The notes: generated by a model not told the origin, from the sequence alone. A stretch of DNA of 15,540 nucleotides from Syntrophomonadaceae bacterium (GCA_030526885.1 JAUNBV010000028.1:1-15540), one strand, 5' to 3'; positions 7,867 through 15,194 are shown, counted from the first letter of the stretch. A program made the numbers and translations.

Positions 7867-9500
7867 GCCGTTACATCCCCTTTCTCCGCCGGCGCGCCCG
7901 AGGGCGGCATTAAAGCGTCCAGGTAAGGTAGTTTGAGCGGGCGGCGTTTAGGGTCGGTCCTGATCTCAAGGCGCGAGATAAGACCGGCCAAAATCCAGGT
8001 CAGGAGGAAATAGATAACCGCGGTCACGATGAGCGGGAAAAAGCCCTCGAAAGTTCGGCTGCGGATGATGTCGCTGGCCTTGGTCAGGTCCTGCACCGCC
8101 ACATAGCCCACCACCGAGGTCATCTTGACCAGGGAGATGAATTCGCCTTTCAGCACGGGCAGGAAATGCCGCGCCGCCTGGGGGAAGACGATCTTGATAA
8201 AAGTCTGGCGGGGGTTGAAGCCGATGGCGGCGGCGGCTTCAAACTGTCCCCGGTCCACCGCATCGATGCCGCTGCGCAGTATTTCAGCCGCGTAAGCCGC
8301 ATAATTGAGGCCGAAGCCGATGATGGCTATCGTCACGCCGTCCAGGGCGGTCTTGCTGAACACCACGTGGAAAAGGAGCATCAGGAGCACGACGATGGGC
8401 GTGCCCTGCATAATGCGGATATATACCTTGGCGGTATCGGACAGCAGCCGCCGGCGGGAACGGCGCATGAAGCATACCCCGAAGCCCACCACGCTGCCGA
8501 ATAGGGCGGAGAACAAGGAGATGACCAGCGTTACTCCGATACCGCTCGCGATGAGCCGCCAGCGGTTTTCCTCGACGAAATTTTTGTAGAAGCTGTCCTT
8601 GAAATCTTCTATGAAGCCGCCGCCGGCCGCCAGTTCCCCGGCGTCCTCGGCCCGGACCATCATCACCACGTTGCTGTTATATGTGGGGATGGAAAAATGA
8701 ATGCTCTGCGCGCGTTCCTCGGTAATGGTGATGCAGTCGGCGGCCATATCGTACTTGCCGGAGGCCAGTCCGGGCAGTATGGATTCAAAATTCATCACAT
8801 TGATCCGCAGGCCGTAGCCCTTTTCCTTGCAAAAACGGGTCAGCAGGGCCACCTCATAGCCCACCACCTGGCCGTCGCGGATATATGTAAAGGGCGGCAT
8901 CATCGCCGTGGTGGCAAAAATCAGCGTGCCGTTGACCGCGGTCAGCGTTGCGGAGTCGTCCATGAGCTTGACGCTCTCGTCTTCGCTGAACCACAGTTCC
9001 CGCATCATATCCAGCGTTCCGTCGGCTTCCAGCCCGGCCAGGAACACGTTTATCTCATCCCGGTAGCGTGTGCCGGTCGCGGTGGGGGAGATGGCAAAGC
9101 CGTAATCGGCGTGGTCAATCATTTCCGGCAAGTAATTGACGCGGGGTTCTTCCCGCATCATCGTCTGCGCCAGTGGTTCTTCGCTCAGGAATCCGTCGAT
9201 TCTGCCCTGTATCAGTGCCATGAGCTGGTCGGCAGCGGAAGTGTAGTAGAAACGTTGCGAAGCAGGAAACTTATCGGCGGTTATTTGGTCAAATACGGAG
9301 CCGGTCAGCACGCCCAGCGGCTGCCCGTTGAGCGTTTCCAGCGTGGGATAGCCGGCAAGCTCCTGCGTCTCGCCGGTCGTGTCCGCCAAATCCGCAGTGC
9401 GGCCTTCCTCCGACGCCGCGCAGCCGCCCGTGAGCAGCAGCGCGCACAGCAGCGCCCCCATCAGCAGCAAACGTACGGCTTGCCCTGGCCTGTTATTCAT
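7863..9500 (-). CDS. Fused substrate-binding/permease protein of a polar amino acid ABC importer, lobes apparently permuted
   Basis: A 545-residue lipoprotein-like transporter subunit that captures a polar amino acid outside and carries the membrane channel. The signal segment ends in LLLTGGC, giving a likely lipidated C27. Residues 55-172 look like lobe II of a family-3 binding protein, from LNGQPLGVLTGS to the usual C-terminal end LEADGTLDMMRELWF. Residues 189-283 look like lobe I (GTLIFATTAMMPPFTYI, GYEVALL, KYDMAADCITITEERAQ). The HisM/GlnP-type membrane domain follows: helices at about 316-345, 363-385, 388-410, 450-470 and 486-508, with the EAA loop near 421-442. ATG 9500 follows a G-run 4 bases upstream (TAGGGGGGG); in-frame ATG 9521 is possible but has no clear site. 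It is coupled to the ATPase gene. Substrate unknown. Confidence 0.88.
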   Translation of the reverse strand: MNNRPGQAVRLLLMGALLCALLLTGGCAASEEGRTADLADTTGETQELAGYPTLETLNGQPLGVLTGSVFDQITADKFPASQRFYYTSAADQLMALIQGRIDGFLSEEPLAQTMMREEPRVNYLPEMIDHADYGFAISPTATGTRYRDEINVFLAGLEADGTLDMMRELWFSEDESVKLMDDSATLTAVNGTLIFATTAMMPPFTYIRDGQVVGYEVALLTRFCKEKGYGLRINVMNFESILPGLASGKYDMAADCITITEERAQSIHFSIPTYNSNVVMMVRAEDAGELAAGGGFIEDFKDSFYKNFVEENRWRLIASGIGVTLVISLFSALFGSVVGFGVCFMRRSRRRLLSDTAKVYIRIMQGTPIVVLLMLLFHVVFSKTALDGVTIAIIGFGLNYAAYAAEILRSGIDAVDRGQFEAAAAIGFNPRQTFIKIVFPQAARHFLPVLKGEFISLVKMTSVVGYVAVQDLTKASDIIRSRTFEGFFPLIVTAVIYFLLTWILAGLISRLEIRTDPKRRPLKLPYLDALMPPSGAPAEKGDVTA

Positions 9501-9606
9501 AATACCCCCCCTATACTTCATGCTGCGGGCACAGGTAATTCCCAGACTGTGTCCGCGCCTGCGGGTCGCGGCCCAAGCGCCGCCAGGCAATTCCCGTTTC
9601 AGCAGT
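9501..9606. other. Intergenic gap between the STAS and importer genes
   Basis: A 106-base GC-rich stretch with short imperfect hairpin potential (for example CCGCG and CGCGG arms on the minus strand) and the word GGAATT twice. I see neither a promoter nor a T-tailed terminator, so the importer genes are probably read together with the STAS gene. Confidence 0.4.
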
Positions 9607-9903
9607 CTATTCGATGGTCAGGATATCGTCAAAGCCCGTGACCTCAAATATCTCCCGCACCGTTTCGTTGACGTTTCTGACTACCATGCTGCCTTGCTTG
9701 TTCATGGTTTTTTGCGCCGACAGCAGCACCCGCAGCCCGGCCGAGGACAGGTAATCCAGCCCCGCCAGATCAAAAGCCAGCTTTTCTACGCCCTCCAGCG
9801 CGGTCTTCAGTTCCTGCTCCAACTCCGGCGCGGTGGAGGTATCCAACCGTCCGCTCAAGGTAAACTTCAATGTCGTACCCTGCTGGTTTTTCTCGATAAT
9901 CAT
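9607..9903 (-). CDS. STAS-domain anti-sigma factor antagonist-like protein
   Basis: A 98-residue single-domain STAS protein of the SpoIIAA/RsbV type. It begins with a beta strand and TLSGRLDTSTAPELEQEL (15-32), then has KLAFDLAGLDYLSSAGLRVLL (41-61). The serine pair S53-S54 marks the position phosphorylated in the family, S54 being the likelier target. Such proteins bind RsbW-like domains when unphosphorylated and are released on phosphorylation; SpoIIE-type phosphatases reverse this. It lies 64 bases after the phosphatase gene and 106 bases before the importer gene, both on the same strand, and three RsbW-like domains are encoded nearby. GGAAGGGAG precedes ATG 9903. The gap upstream is AT-rich (TACAAT on the minus strand), but no good -35 is seen. 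No sigma factor is encoded here, so its partner is probably one of the fused domains. Confidence 0.93.
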   Translation of the reverse strand: MIIEKNQQGTTLKFTLSGRLDTSTAPELEQELKTALEGVEKLAFDLAGLDYLSSAGLRVLLSAQKTMNKQGSMVVRNVNETVREIFEVTGFDDILTIE

Positions 9904-9967
9904 CCTTCATGCTCCCTTCCCGTATATAAAGTATTGTATCACAACCATAAGCCCTGAGACAGCGAGC

Positions 9968-12847
9968 CTAATCTCCCGCCGCAAAAGACTTTTCCACCGT
10001 CAGGATGTTCAGCCCGCCTTGGTTTTCGTAATGCACGCCGTCCATCGATTTCTTCACCATGAAGATGCCCAGTCCGCCGATTTCCCGTTCCTCCGCCGTC
10101 AGCGACACATCGGGGTCGGATTTGGCCAGCGGGTTATAGGGTATCCCGTCGTCGATGAAGCGGATGCTGGCCTGGCCGTCGTGGGCCAGACAGGACACCG
10201 TCATTTGCTTCGCGCCGCTGTAGCGCAGGATATTGGACACGATCTCGTCCACCGCTACGTTGAGCTTCATCACCGTTTTGAACGGCACGCCTCGGGCGGT
10301 GAAATATTCTTCCGCGAAATCGGTGGCCCGCTGCGCCGCGTCCTCCTCCGGCGCCAGGGTCAATTCCGCCCGCCGTTCCTGCGGTTTCACCCACAGGCCC
10401 AGCATGGTGATGTCATCAAACTGCGGCGCGTCGGCGACAAAGCCGTCGATAGCCGCCTTGACCGCCGCCAGGGTAGCCTCCGGCGGTTCGTCCTTGACCC
10501 CGTTCAGCGCGTCCAGCATGCGCCCGGTGCCGAATAATTGCTGGTGCGCGTCCGTGGCCTCCGTGACCCCGTCGGTGTAGAGGAAGATGCGGTCGCCCGG
10601 CAACAGTTCCAGGGTATATTCGCGGTAGCGTATCCCTTCCATGCCGCCCAGCACGAAGCCATGCTTATCCTTATACAGTTCGTAAGCCCCGCCGGCGCGC
10701 CGGATGATGGGGTACTCATGGCCCGCGTTCACGCATGTCATCACGCCGCTGCGGATGTCGAGTATGCCCAGCCATGCGGTGACGAACATTTCCGCGTCGT
10801 TGCCCTCGCACAGTTGCAGGTTGGCGGCCATAAATATCTCGCCCGGCGTCAGCCCCGAATCCGCCAGGCTCTTGATTAGGGTCTTGCTCTTCATCATGAA
10901 CAGCGCCGCCGGGATGCCCTTGCCTGAGACGTCGGCCATGACCAGCGCCAGATGGTTTTCGTCCACCAGGAAAAAGTCGTAGAAGTCGCCCCCTACCTCC
11001 TGCGCGGTATGCATACAGGCGAACAGTTCAAATTCCTTTCGGTCCGGGAAGGGCGGGAACACGCTGGGCAGCGCCGAGAGCTGGATGGCGCGGGCAAATT
11101 CCAGTTCCGCCGCGATACGGTTTTCCGCCTCCGCGATATAACGCTTCAAGGCCGCCACCGTGGAATTGATATCGTCGGACAGCGAAGCGAATTCCGCGCT
11201 GTCGCGCACGCTCACCAGTTCGTTCAGGTTGCCGCCCGTGATTCGCGCCAGCGATTCGTTGACCCGGGTCAGATTACGGACGATGATTTGCCGCACCAGC
11301 ACGAAGATAAGGCCAAAAACCGCCGCAAAGGCCAGGAGCTCCATCAGCGCCATTTCATAAGCGAAGATATCACGGTTTTCGTACATTTCCGCCGTGTCCA
11401 TGGTGAGCAGCGCCCGGTAGTTACCCAGCGTGGTGAGATAGCAATAATACTCCCCGCCCTCGATGGCGGCGAAGAAGAAACTCCCGTCCGCCTGCGAGGC
11501 CGGAATGCCCAGCGCCGCCAGGCTATCCGCTGTGAAATCCGCGTGCTTGCTCACCACGTTGCCCTCCGCGTCGGCCAGGAAAGCGTAGCCCTTTTCACCG
11601 ATATGGCGGCCCGCCACCAGCGAGGATATCTCCGCCAGATTTTCAAAGCTGGCGATATCGTCATCGTTATATCCCACCTGAATATAGCCCCCCGGCAGGC
11701 CTACGCCCACATACATGATGGAAATGGAACTGTCATAGGAGATGGGCTGGAAATCCTGTAATATCTCCGCACCGTAGCGATCCACCAGCACCATGAACTC
11801 TGCCGACTGGCTCCCCTGCGCCATATCGAAGCCGTTGTAATCATCATTGGTGGAAGCGATGATGATGCCCTTTGCGTCCACCACATTGATCTCATGCACC
11901 TCGTACAGCGCGGCCAACGCTTTCACCCCCACGCTGGAAGCCTCCGTCACGCCCCCCCTCTCCATCACATCGCCCGCGATGGCGCGGGTGGTGCCGCGGG
12001 CCTGCTTTTTGAGCAGCATGGTGGCCTGCTCCAGATTGCTGTCGCGTTCCACAATCTCCTTGGCGATATCCTCTGCGTTCAGCATCAGCAGCGACCGTGC
12101 GTTTTCCAGCGTCAGGCGCGTCTGCGCCATATAGGTAAAGGAAAAGGTGAACAGCAGCATGGCGGAAACAAACAGCAGCAGCCACAGTTGGAAGCGCTTG
12201 GTGATAGGCGTGTCCGCCGGCGCCGGCCTTTTCAGGCTCGGCATGCCGCGTGACGACAGCAGGGAGAACATCGCCGCGATGAGCATCAACCCCACCGCGT
12301 TGAAAAGGATCATGGGCCAGGCCGCTATCTGTACCGCGTGGAAAGCGGTAGTCATATCGTCCAGATGTGTCATCAGCAACATCAGCAGGTGGAAAGCTTC
12401 CATAATTGCGCCGATGGCGAAAGCGTAGAAAATAGTAGGTTTTTTGCCTTCAAACAAATAATTGCGGCACACCGCCGCGAAAACGCCCGCCAGCGCCGTG
12501 GACATCGCGCAGGCCACGCTGCTGTACGCGCCGATGGCGAACGCCTGTCCCGCGATATAGCGTTCCACTCCGCCGATGAGGCCCGCAATCACCCCCGCCC
12601 AGGGGGAGAAGAAAAGCCCCGCCGTCAACGGCGCCATATCCCGCACGTTCAGCACCATATTGCCATACACCACCCCGTAATGGGTACACAATATGGCCGC
12701 GCCCCCAAAGGCCACGCCCACCGTCAGGCTTTGCGCCCACCTTCGCCAGCGCCCGAAAGACGTCTTTTGCTCCAGGGCCCATATCGCCCCCGCCAGCGCC
12801 ACCATCAGCAGCACCGCCAGCGACATCCTGATTATCATTTCACCCAT
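9968..12847 (-). CDS. Membrane sensor with SpoIIE-type serine phosphatase and C-terminal RsbW-like kinase domain
   Basis: A 959-residue signalling protein. Residues 5-200 form a LytS-like 5TM receptor (NVRDMAPLTAGLFFSPWAGV near 67, ERYIAG near 95). A helix at 220-241, an extracellular sensor region at about 242-492 that looks Cache-like, and a helix at 495-518 follow. HAMP is at about 519-571, then a coiled linker. The PP2C domain of SpoIIE/RsbU type has EVGGDFYD (617-624, D621), DVSGKG (639-644), NAGHEYP, TDG (758-760) and DDIT (811-814), so the metal ligands look intact. The C-terminal HATPase domain keeps E868 and N872 of the N-box, DDG at 899-901 and GGLG at 924-927. It should dephosphorylate, and may rephosphorylate, the STAS protein encoded next. 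ATG 12847 has GGGAGG 5 bases upstream. An in-frame upstream ATG at 12895 would translate repeat sequence and is rejected. Confidence 0.92.
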   Translation of the reverse strand: MGEMIIRMSLAVLLMVALAGAIWALEQKTSFGRWRRWAQSLTVGVAFGGAAILCTHYGVVYGNMVLNVRDMAPLTAGLFFSPWAGVIAGLIGGVERYIAGQAFAIGAYSSVACAMSTALAGVFAAVCRNYLFEGKKPTIFYAFAIGAIMEAFHLLMLLMTHLDDMTTAFHAVQIAAWPMILFNAVGLMLIAAMFSLLSSRGMPSLKRPAPADTPITKRFQLWLLLFVSAMLLFTFSFTYMAQTRLTLENARSLLMLNAEDIAKEIVERDSNLEQATMLLKKQARGTTRAIAGDVMERGGVTEASSVGVKALAALYEVHEINVVDAKGIIIASTNDDYNGFDMAQGSQSAEFMVLVDRYGAEILQDFQPISYDSSISIMYVGVGLPGGYIQVGYNDDDIASFENLAEISSLVAGRHIGEKGYAFLADAEGNVVSKHADFTADSLAALGIPASQADGSFFFAAIEGGEYYCYLTTLGNYRALLTMDTAEMYENRDIFAYEMALMELLAFAAVFGLIFVLVRQIIVRNLTRVNESLARITGGNLNELVSVRDSAEFASLSDDINSTVAALKRYIAEAENRIAAELEFARAIQLSALPSVFPPFPDRKEFELFACMHTAQEVGGDFYDFFLVDENHLALVMADVSGKGIPAALFMMKSKTLIKSLADSGLTPGEIFMAANLQLCEGNDAEMFVTAWLGILDIRSGVMTCVNAGHEYPIIRRAGGAYELYKDKHGFVLGGMEGIRYREYTLELLPGDRIFLYTDGVTEATDAHQQLFGTGRMLDALNGVKDEPPEATLAAVKAAIDGFVADAPQFDDITMLGLWVKPQERRAELTLAPEEDAAQRATDFAEEYFTARGVPFKTVMKLNVAVDEIVSNILRYSGAKQMTVSCLAHDGQASIRFIDDGIPYNPLAKSDPDVSLTAEEREIGGLGIFMVKKSMDGVHYENQGGLNILTVEKSFAAGD

Positions 12848-12931
12848 AAGAACCTCCCGTAGTAGCTGATAGCTGATAGCTTCCATCCCAACCACTAGCC
12901 ACTATCCCCAACCGCTAACCGCTAACCGCCA

Positions 12932-12948
12932 GGCGGGCGCAGCCCGCC
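12932..12948. repeat. GC-rich hairpin, copy 1
   Basis: GGCGGGC (12932-12938) pairs with GCCCGCC (12942-12948) around the loop GCA. It interrupts the heptad phase in the first repeat unit. There is no T-tract on either strand. Confidence 0.8.
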
Positions 12949-12979
12949 CCCTAGTCCCTGACCCCTGACCCCTGCCCCC
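12947..12979 (-). other. Predicted G-quadruplex motif, copy 1
   Basis: On the minus strand, which is the sense of the operon transcript, five G-runs of 3-5 (complementary to C-runs at 12947-12951, 12956-12958, 12962-12965, 12969-12972 and 12975-12979) are separated by loops of 2-4 bases. This fits the standard G3N1-7 rule for an intramolecular quadruplex. The motif follows from the heptad sequence, so it may be incidental. Confidence 0.6.
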
Positions 12980-13051
12980 TAAATAACTGATAGCTTCCAT
13001 CCCAACCACTAGCCACTATCCCCAACAGCTAACCGCTATCCGCTAACCGCT

Positions 13052-13070
13052 GGGCGGGCGCAGCCCGCCC
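13052..13070. repeat. GC-rich hairpin, copy 2
   Basis: GGGCGGGC (13052-13059) pairs with GCCCGCCC (13063-13070) around GCA. This is the longest of the three copies, in the second repeat unit. Confidence 0.8.
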
Positions 13071-13100
13071 CCTGATCCCTGATCCCTGCCCCCTGACCCC
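13068..13100 (-). other. Predicted G-quadruplex motif, copy 2
   Basis: Five minus-strand G-runs, complementary to C-runs at 13068-13072, 13077-13079, 13084-13086, 13089-13093 and 13097-13100, have loops of 2-4 bases. In the transcript the motif lies between two GC hairpins, shortly after the MATE stop codon. Confidence 0.6.
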
Positions 13101-13101
13101 T

Positions 13102-13116
13102 GCGGGCGCAGCCCGC
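13102..13116 (-). terminator. GC-rich hairpin, copy 3, directly after the MATE stop codon
   Basis: GCGGGC (13102-13107) and GCCCGC (13111-13116) pair around GCA, and the stem abuts the stop codon of the MATE gene. A stem here could slow RNA polymerase or protect the 3' end of the MATE message, but no U-tract follows, so intrinsic termination is not supported. It may only be a third copy of the array hairpin. Confidence 0.35.
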
Positions 13117-14895
13117 CTAAATCACAATATCGATGACATTCAGTTTATACATATAATTATACTCAATGTGGTGGGCCATCTTCTGCGCCATCCTCACGCC
13201 CACCTTGGCGAAAGTCTCGTCGTCCAGTTCAAAGTCCAGCGGGTTATAGCGCTGGGCCGCGTTGCGGATATTGACGCTGATCTGCCCGTTTTCCACGAAC
13301 AGCTTGATATCCAGCAACTCCTGATATTCCTCCGGCATGTCGGCCAGGCGCTGCGCGTGGCTCACCATATCCGCCGCCAGTTCCTCCAGGCACAGCGCGG
13401 TTATGTAGGCGGTACGGCGCTCGATGCCTTCACCGTTTAAAAATTCCTGTACCCGCTCCGCGATATTGCCCACCCCCTGCTCCCGGCTGCGCACGCTGAT
13501 ATCCAGCTTGGGCACATGTTCGCGGATCATGGAGGGCAGGGACAGCAGTTGGTCCAGGCTGATGACCGGGCTCTTGTTTTGCCAGCACATCCAGGCATAG
13601 AGGCAGAGGTAGAACACGGCAAAAGCCAGCCCCCACGACAGCCACAGGCCCACATAGCCCCACATGGGCAGCAGCAGCAGCAACAACAGCGGGAAGATTA
13701 TCGAATCAGCCGTTACCGCATTCAGCAGTGAACGCCCAAAGCGCTCGGTGGCCTCGAAAAAGACGGTGAGCTGACGGCACAGGAATTGCAGCGGGAAAAA
13801 GGCCGCCACGATGTAGACGCCCTGCCGGATGAGCGCCGGGTCCACCTCGCCCCCCGCGCTGATGCCAAATAATTTCAACCATAGCGGCATGGTAGCCAAA
13901 ACGGCGCCCGCCCACACCGCGGTAAAGGCCAGGCCCAGCCAAAAAGAGGAGGAGAAAACCCGCTTGATACCGTTGTTGTCCCGCACCCCGTACAGCAGGC
14001 CGAACAGCGGCGACGAACTCCAACCCACGCCCCGCCCCACGCAGCAGATCATGTCGCGCATGGATTTTACCACCGCATATACCGCCAGCGAGAGGATGCC
14101 CAGCATGGACACCAATATATTATTGATGATACACGCCACCACGCTGTCCGCCAGTTGGTCGCCGCAGGAGGGCAGGGCCAGTTTGACGACCTTCTTTATC
14201 TCCGCCCAGCGGTAGCGGAAGAAGCCGAAGTGCAGCCCGGTTTTGCTCCGATACAGCACCACCAGCAAGAAGACCAGCACCGCCGCCTGCGACAGGGTGC
14301 TGCCCAACCCCAGCCCGGCCAGGCCCAGGCTGCTATAGCGAATCAGCGCGTAGGAAAACAGCACCTTGAGCACCAGGTTGGCGATGCTGGCCACCAGGGA
14401 TTCCGCGTTCCTGCCATGGCCGCGCAGGGTTTTCATCAAGCTGAAATTCAGGGAGTCCAAAAGAAAGGCGGGGGCGAAGAAGCGCAGATAGGCGGCGGAC
14501 AGAGCCACCGTCTCCGCAGTGCGCGCGCCGTACACGCCCACAATTTCTTCCGCCCACAGCAGGCACGCGCCCACAATCACCGCGCCCAACGCCACCAGTG
14601 AAGTCAGGCCCAGGGAAAACATGCGATTTGCGCCCTTGCGGTCGCCGCGCCCGATACATATCACCAGGGCCAGGCTGCTGCCCATGCCCAGAATGTCCAG
14701 CAACGCCGTCACCAAAATGTTTACCGGGGCCACCACGCCCACGCAGGCGATATGAGCGGGGGACAGCACCATACCCGCCAGCATAGCGTCCGTCATTATG
14801 TAAAAAGAGTAGGTCAGCGCCGCCACCACCCCCGCCGGCGTACCAAGCAACAAAGCCCGGTGCAGTAAACGGTTGCTCGACTTCTCATACTTCAT
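13117..14895 (-). CDS. MATE-family transporter with fused C-terminal RsbW-like domain
   Basis: A 592-residue membrane protein. Residues 1-447 are a MATE-type multidrug/metabolite exporter with about 12 helices. Family-like stretches include the N-terminal GTPAGVVAALTYSFYIMTDAML segment, GVVAPVNILVTALLDILGMG, and the LKTLRG-like KTLRGHGRNAE near the middle of the first half. MATE proteins normally end near residue 450. Here a cytosolic domain of about 130 residues (464-592) follows, with the layout of an RsbW/SpoIIAB-type ATP-binding fold: ITALCLEELAADMVSHA (498-514), strands DIKLFV and QISVNIRN, AAQRYNPLDF (549-558), and a last IEYNYMYKLNVIDIV strand. The N-box asparagine is D509 and the G1 aspartate is N547 in my alignment, so ATP binding is doubtful. 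ATG 14895 follows GGAAGAGGG about 10 bases upstream; the longer frame to 14982 has no such site. It is the first gene after the promoter at 14997-15026. Its transport substrate is unknown. Confidence 0.88.
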   Translation of the reverse strand: MKYEKSSNRLLHRALLLGTPAGVVAALTYSFYIMTDAMLAGMVLSPAHIACVGVVAPVNILVTALLDILGMGSSLALVICIGRGDRKGANRMFSLGLTSLVALGAVIVGACLLWAEEIVGVYGARTAETVALSAAYLRFFAPAFLLDSLNFSLMKTLRGHGRNAESLVASIANLVLKVLFSYALIRYSSLGLAGLGLGSTLSQAAVLVFLLVVLYRSKTGLHFGFFRYRWAEIKKVVKLALPSCGDQLADSVVACIINNILVSMLGILSLAVYAVVKSMRDMICCVGRGVGWSSSPLFGLLYGVRDNNGIKRVFSSSFWLGLAFTAVWAGAVLATMPLWLKLFGISAGGEVDPALIRQGVYIVAAFFPLQFLCRQLTVFFEATERFGRSLLNAVTADSIIFPLLLLLLLPMWGYVGLWLSWGLAFAVFYLCLYAWMCWQNKSPVISLDQLLSLPSMIREHVPKLDISVRSREQGVGNIAERVQEFLNGEGIERRTAYITALCLEELAADMVSHAQRLADMPEEYQELLDIKLFVENGQISVNIRNAAQRYNPLDFELDDETFAKVGVRMAQKMAHHIEYNYMYKLNVIDIVI

Positions 14896-14996
14896 AGAAC
14901 AAAGCCCTCTTCCTTGCGCGATTACCTTATGCAAAAGCCCCCGCCGGCGACGATGAAGAATACTGCCTTTGGCCCTGAGCAATCACATTACACGTT

Positions 14997-15026
14997 ATTA
15001 TAACTAATACAGACGAAAATTGACAA
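14997..15026 (-). promoter_or_regulatory. Sigma-A-type promoter of the MATE-led operon
   Basis: On the minus strand, TTGTCA (15021-15026) and TATAAT (14997-15002) are 18 bases apart. The hexamers match the -35 at five of six positions and the -10 at six of six. The start would fall near 14990, giving an untranslated leader of about 95 bases before ATG 14895. The AT-rich setting contrasts with the genes on both sides. Confidence 0.75.
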
Positions 15027-15194
15027 CATTTAATAAATGGCAAGGGGCCAAGGGCCGCGGTGGCTTCGGGGCGGCGCAAATTAGTGTTTAAGAGCGTTTC
15101 ACGGGCGAGGGCATAAATAGCGTTCTGGTTATTAAACCAAACAGGAGCGAAATGATGTAGGCGTAATCGCGCGGCAGAGGGCCAAATCCGGTGA
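15027..15194. other. Intergenic stretch with no recognised gene
   Basis: About 170 bases between the promoter and the apgM terminator. Short open frames run through it on the minus strand, but they cross the promoter and terminator, have no ribosome binding site and resemble nothing I know. The words GGGGCCAAGGGCC give a small G/C repeat. Nothing else is seen; operator sites for the promoter could lie here. Confidence 0.4.

Larger units (their letters stand above)
12863..13117. repeat. Degenerate heptanucleotide tandem array with a duplicated unit and GC hairpins
   Basis: The gap between the MATE and phosphatase genes is built almost entirely of 7-bp words in phase. Read on the plus strand they include TAGCTGA twice from 12863, ACCACTA, GCCACTA, TCCCCAA, CCGCTAA twice to 12925, then CCCCTAG, TCCCTGA, CCCCTGA, CCCCTGC and CCCCTAA from 12948 to 12982. 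The array occurs twice: a 40-bp block at 12873-12912 is repeated exactly at 12987-13026, 114 bp away. Each unit holds a hairpin with arms GGCGGGC/GCCCGCC. Most words contain TAA, TAG or TGA, so stops fall in all plus-strand frames. It resembles heptanucleotide repeats known from other bacteria (for example the STRR type of cyanobacteria); the family here is unassigned. Confidence 0.85.

Noticed and set aside
8697..9641. 314-residue open frame on the plus strand
   Set aside because: It runs opposite the importer gene, with a histidine- and arginine-rich translation typical of antisense reading, and has no ribosome binding site.
9904..9967. Separate promoter for the STAS and importer genes
   Set aside because: TACAAT on the minus strand resembles a -10, but no acceptable -35 lies 16-18 bases upstream, so it is not called.
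10952..11761. 269-residue open frame on the plus strand
   Set aside because: It is antisense to the phosphatase sensor region and has no recognisable domain.
12848..12895. N-terminal extension of the phosphatase gene to ATG 12895
   Set aside because: It would translate heptad-repeat sequence and has no ribosome binding site, while ATG 12847 has GGGAGG 5 bases upstream.
12863..13117. CRISPR array
   Set aside because: There are only two long units, the 7-bp words run through the would-be spacers, and no cas genes are nearby.
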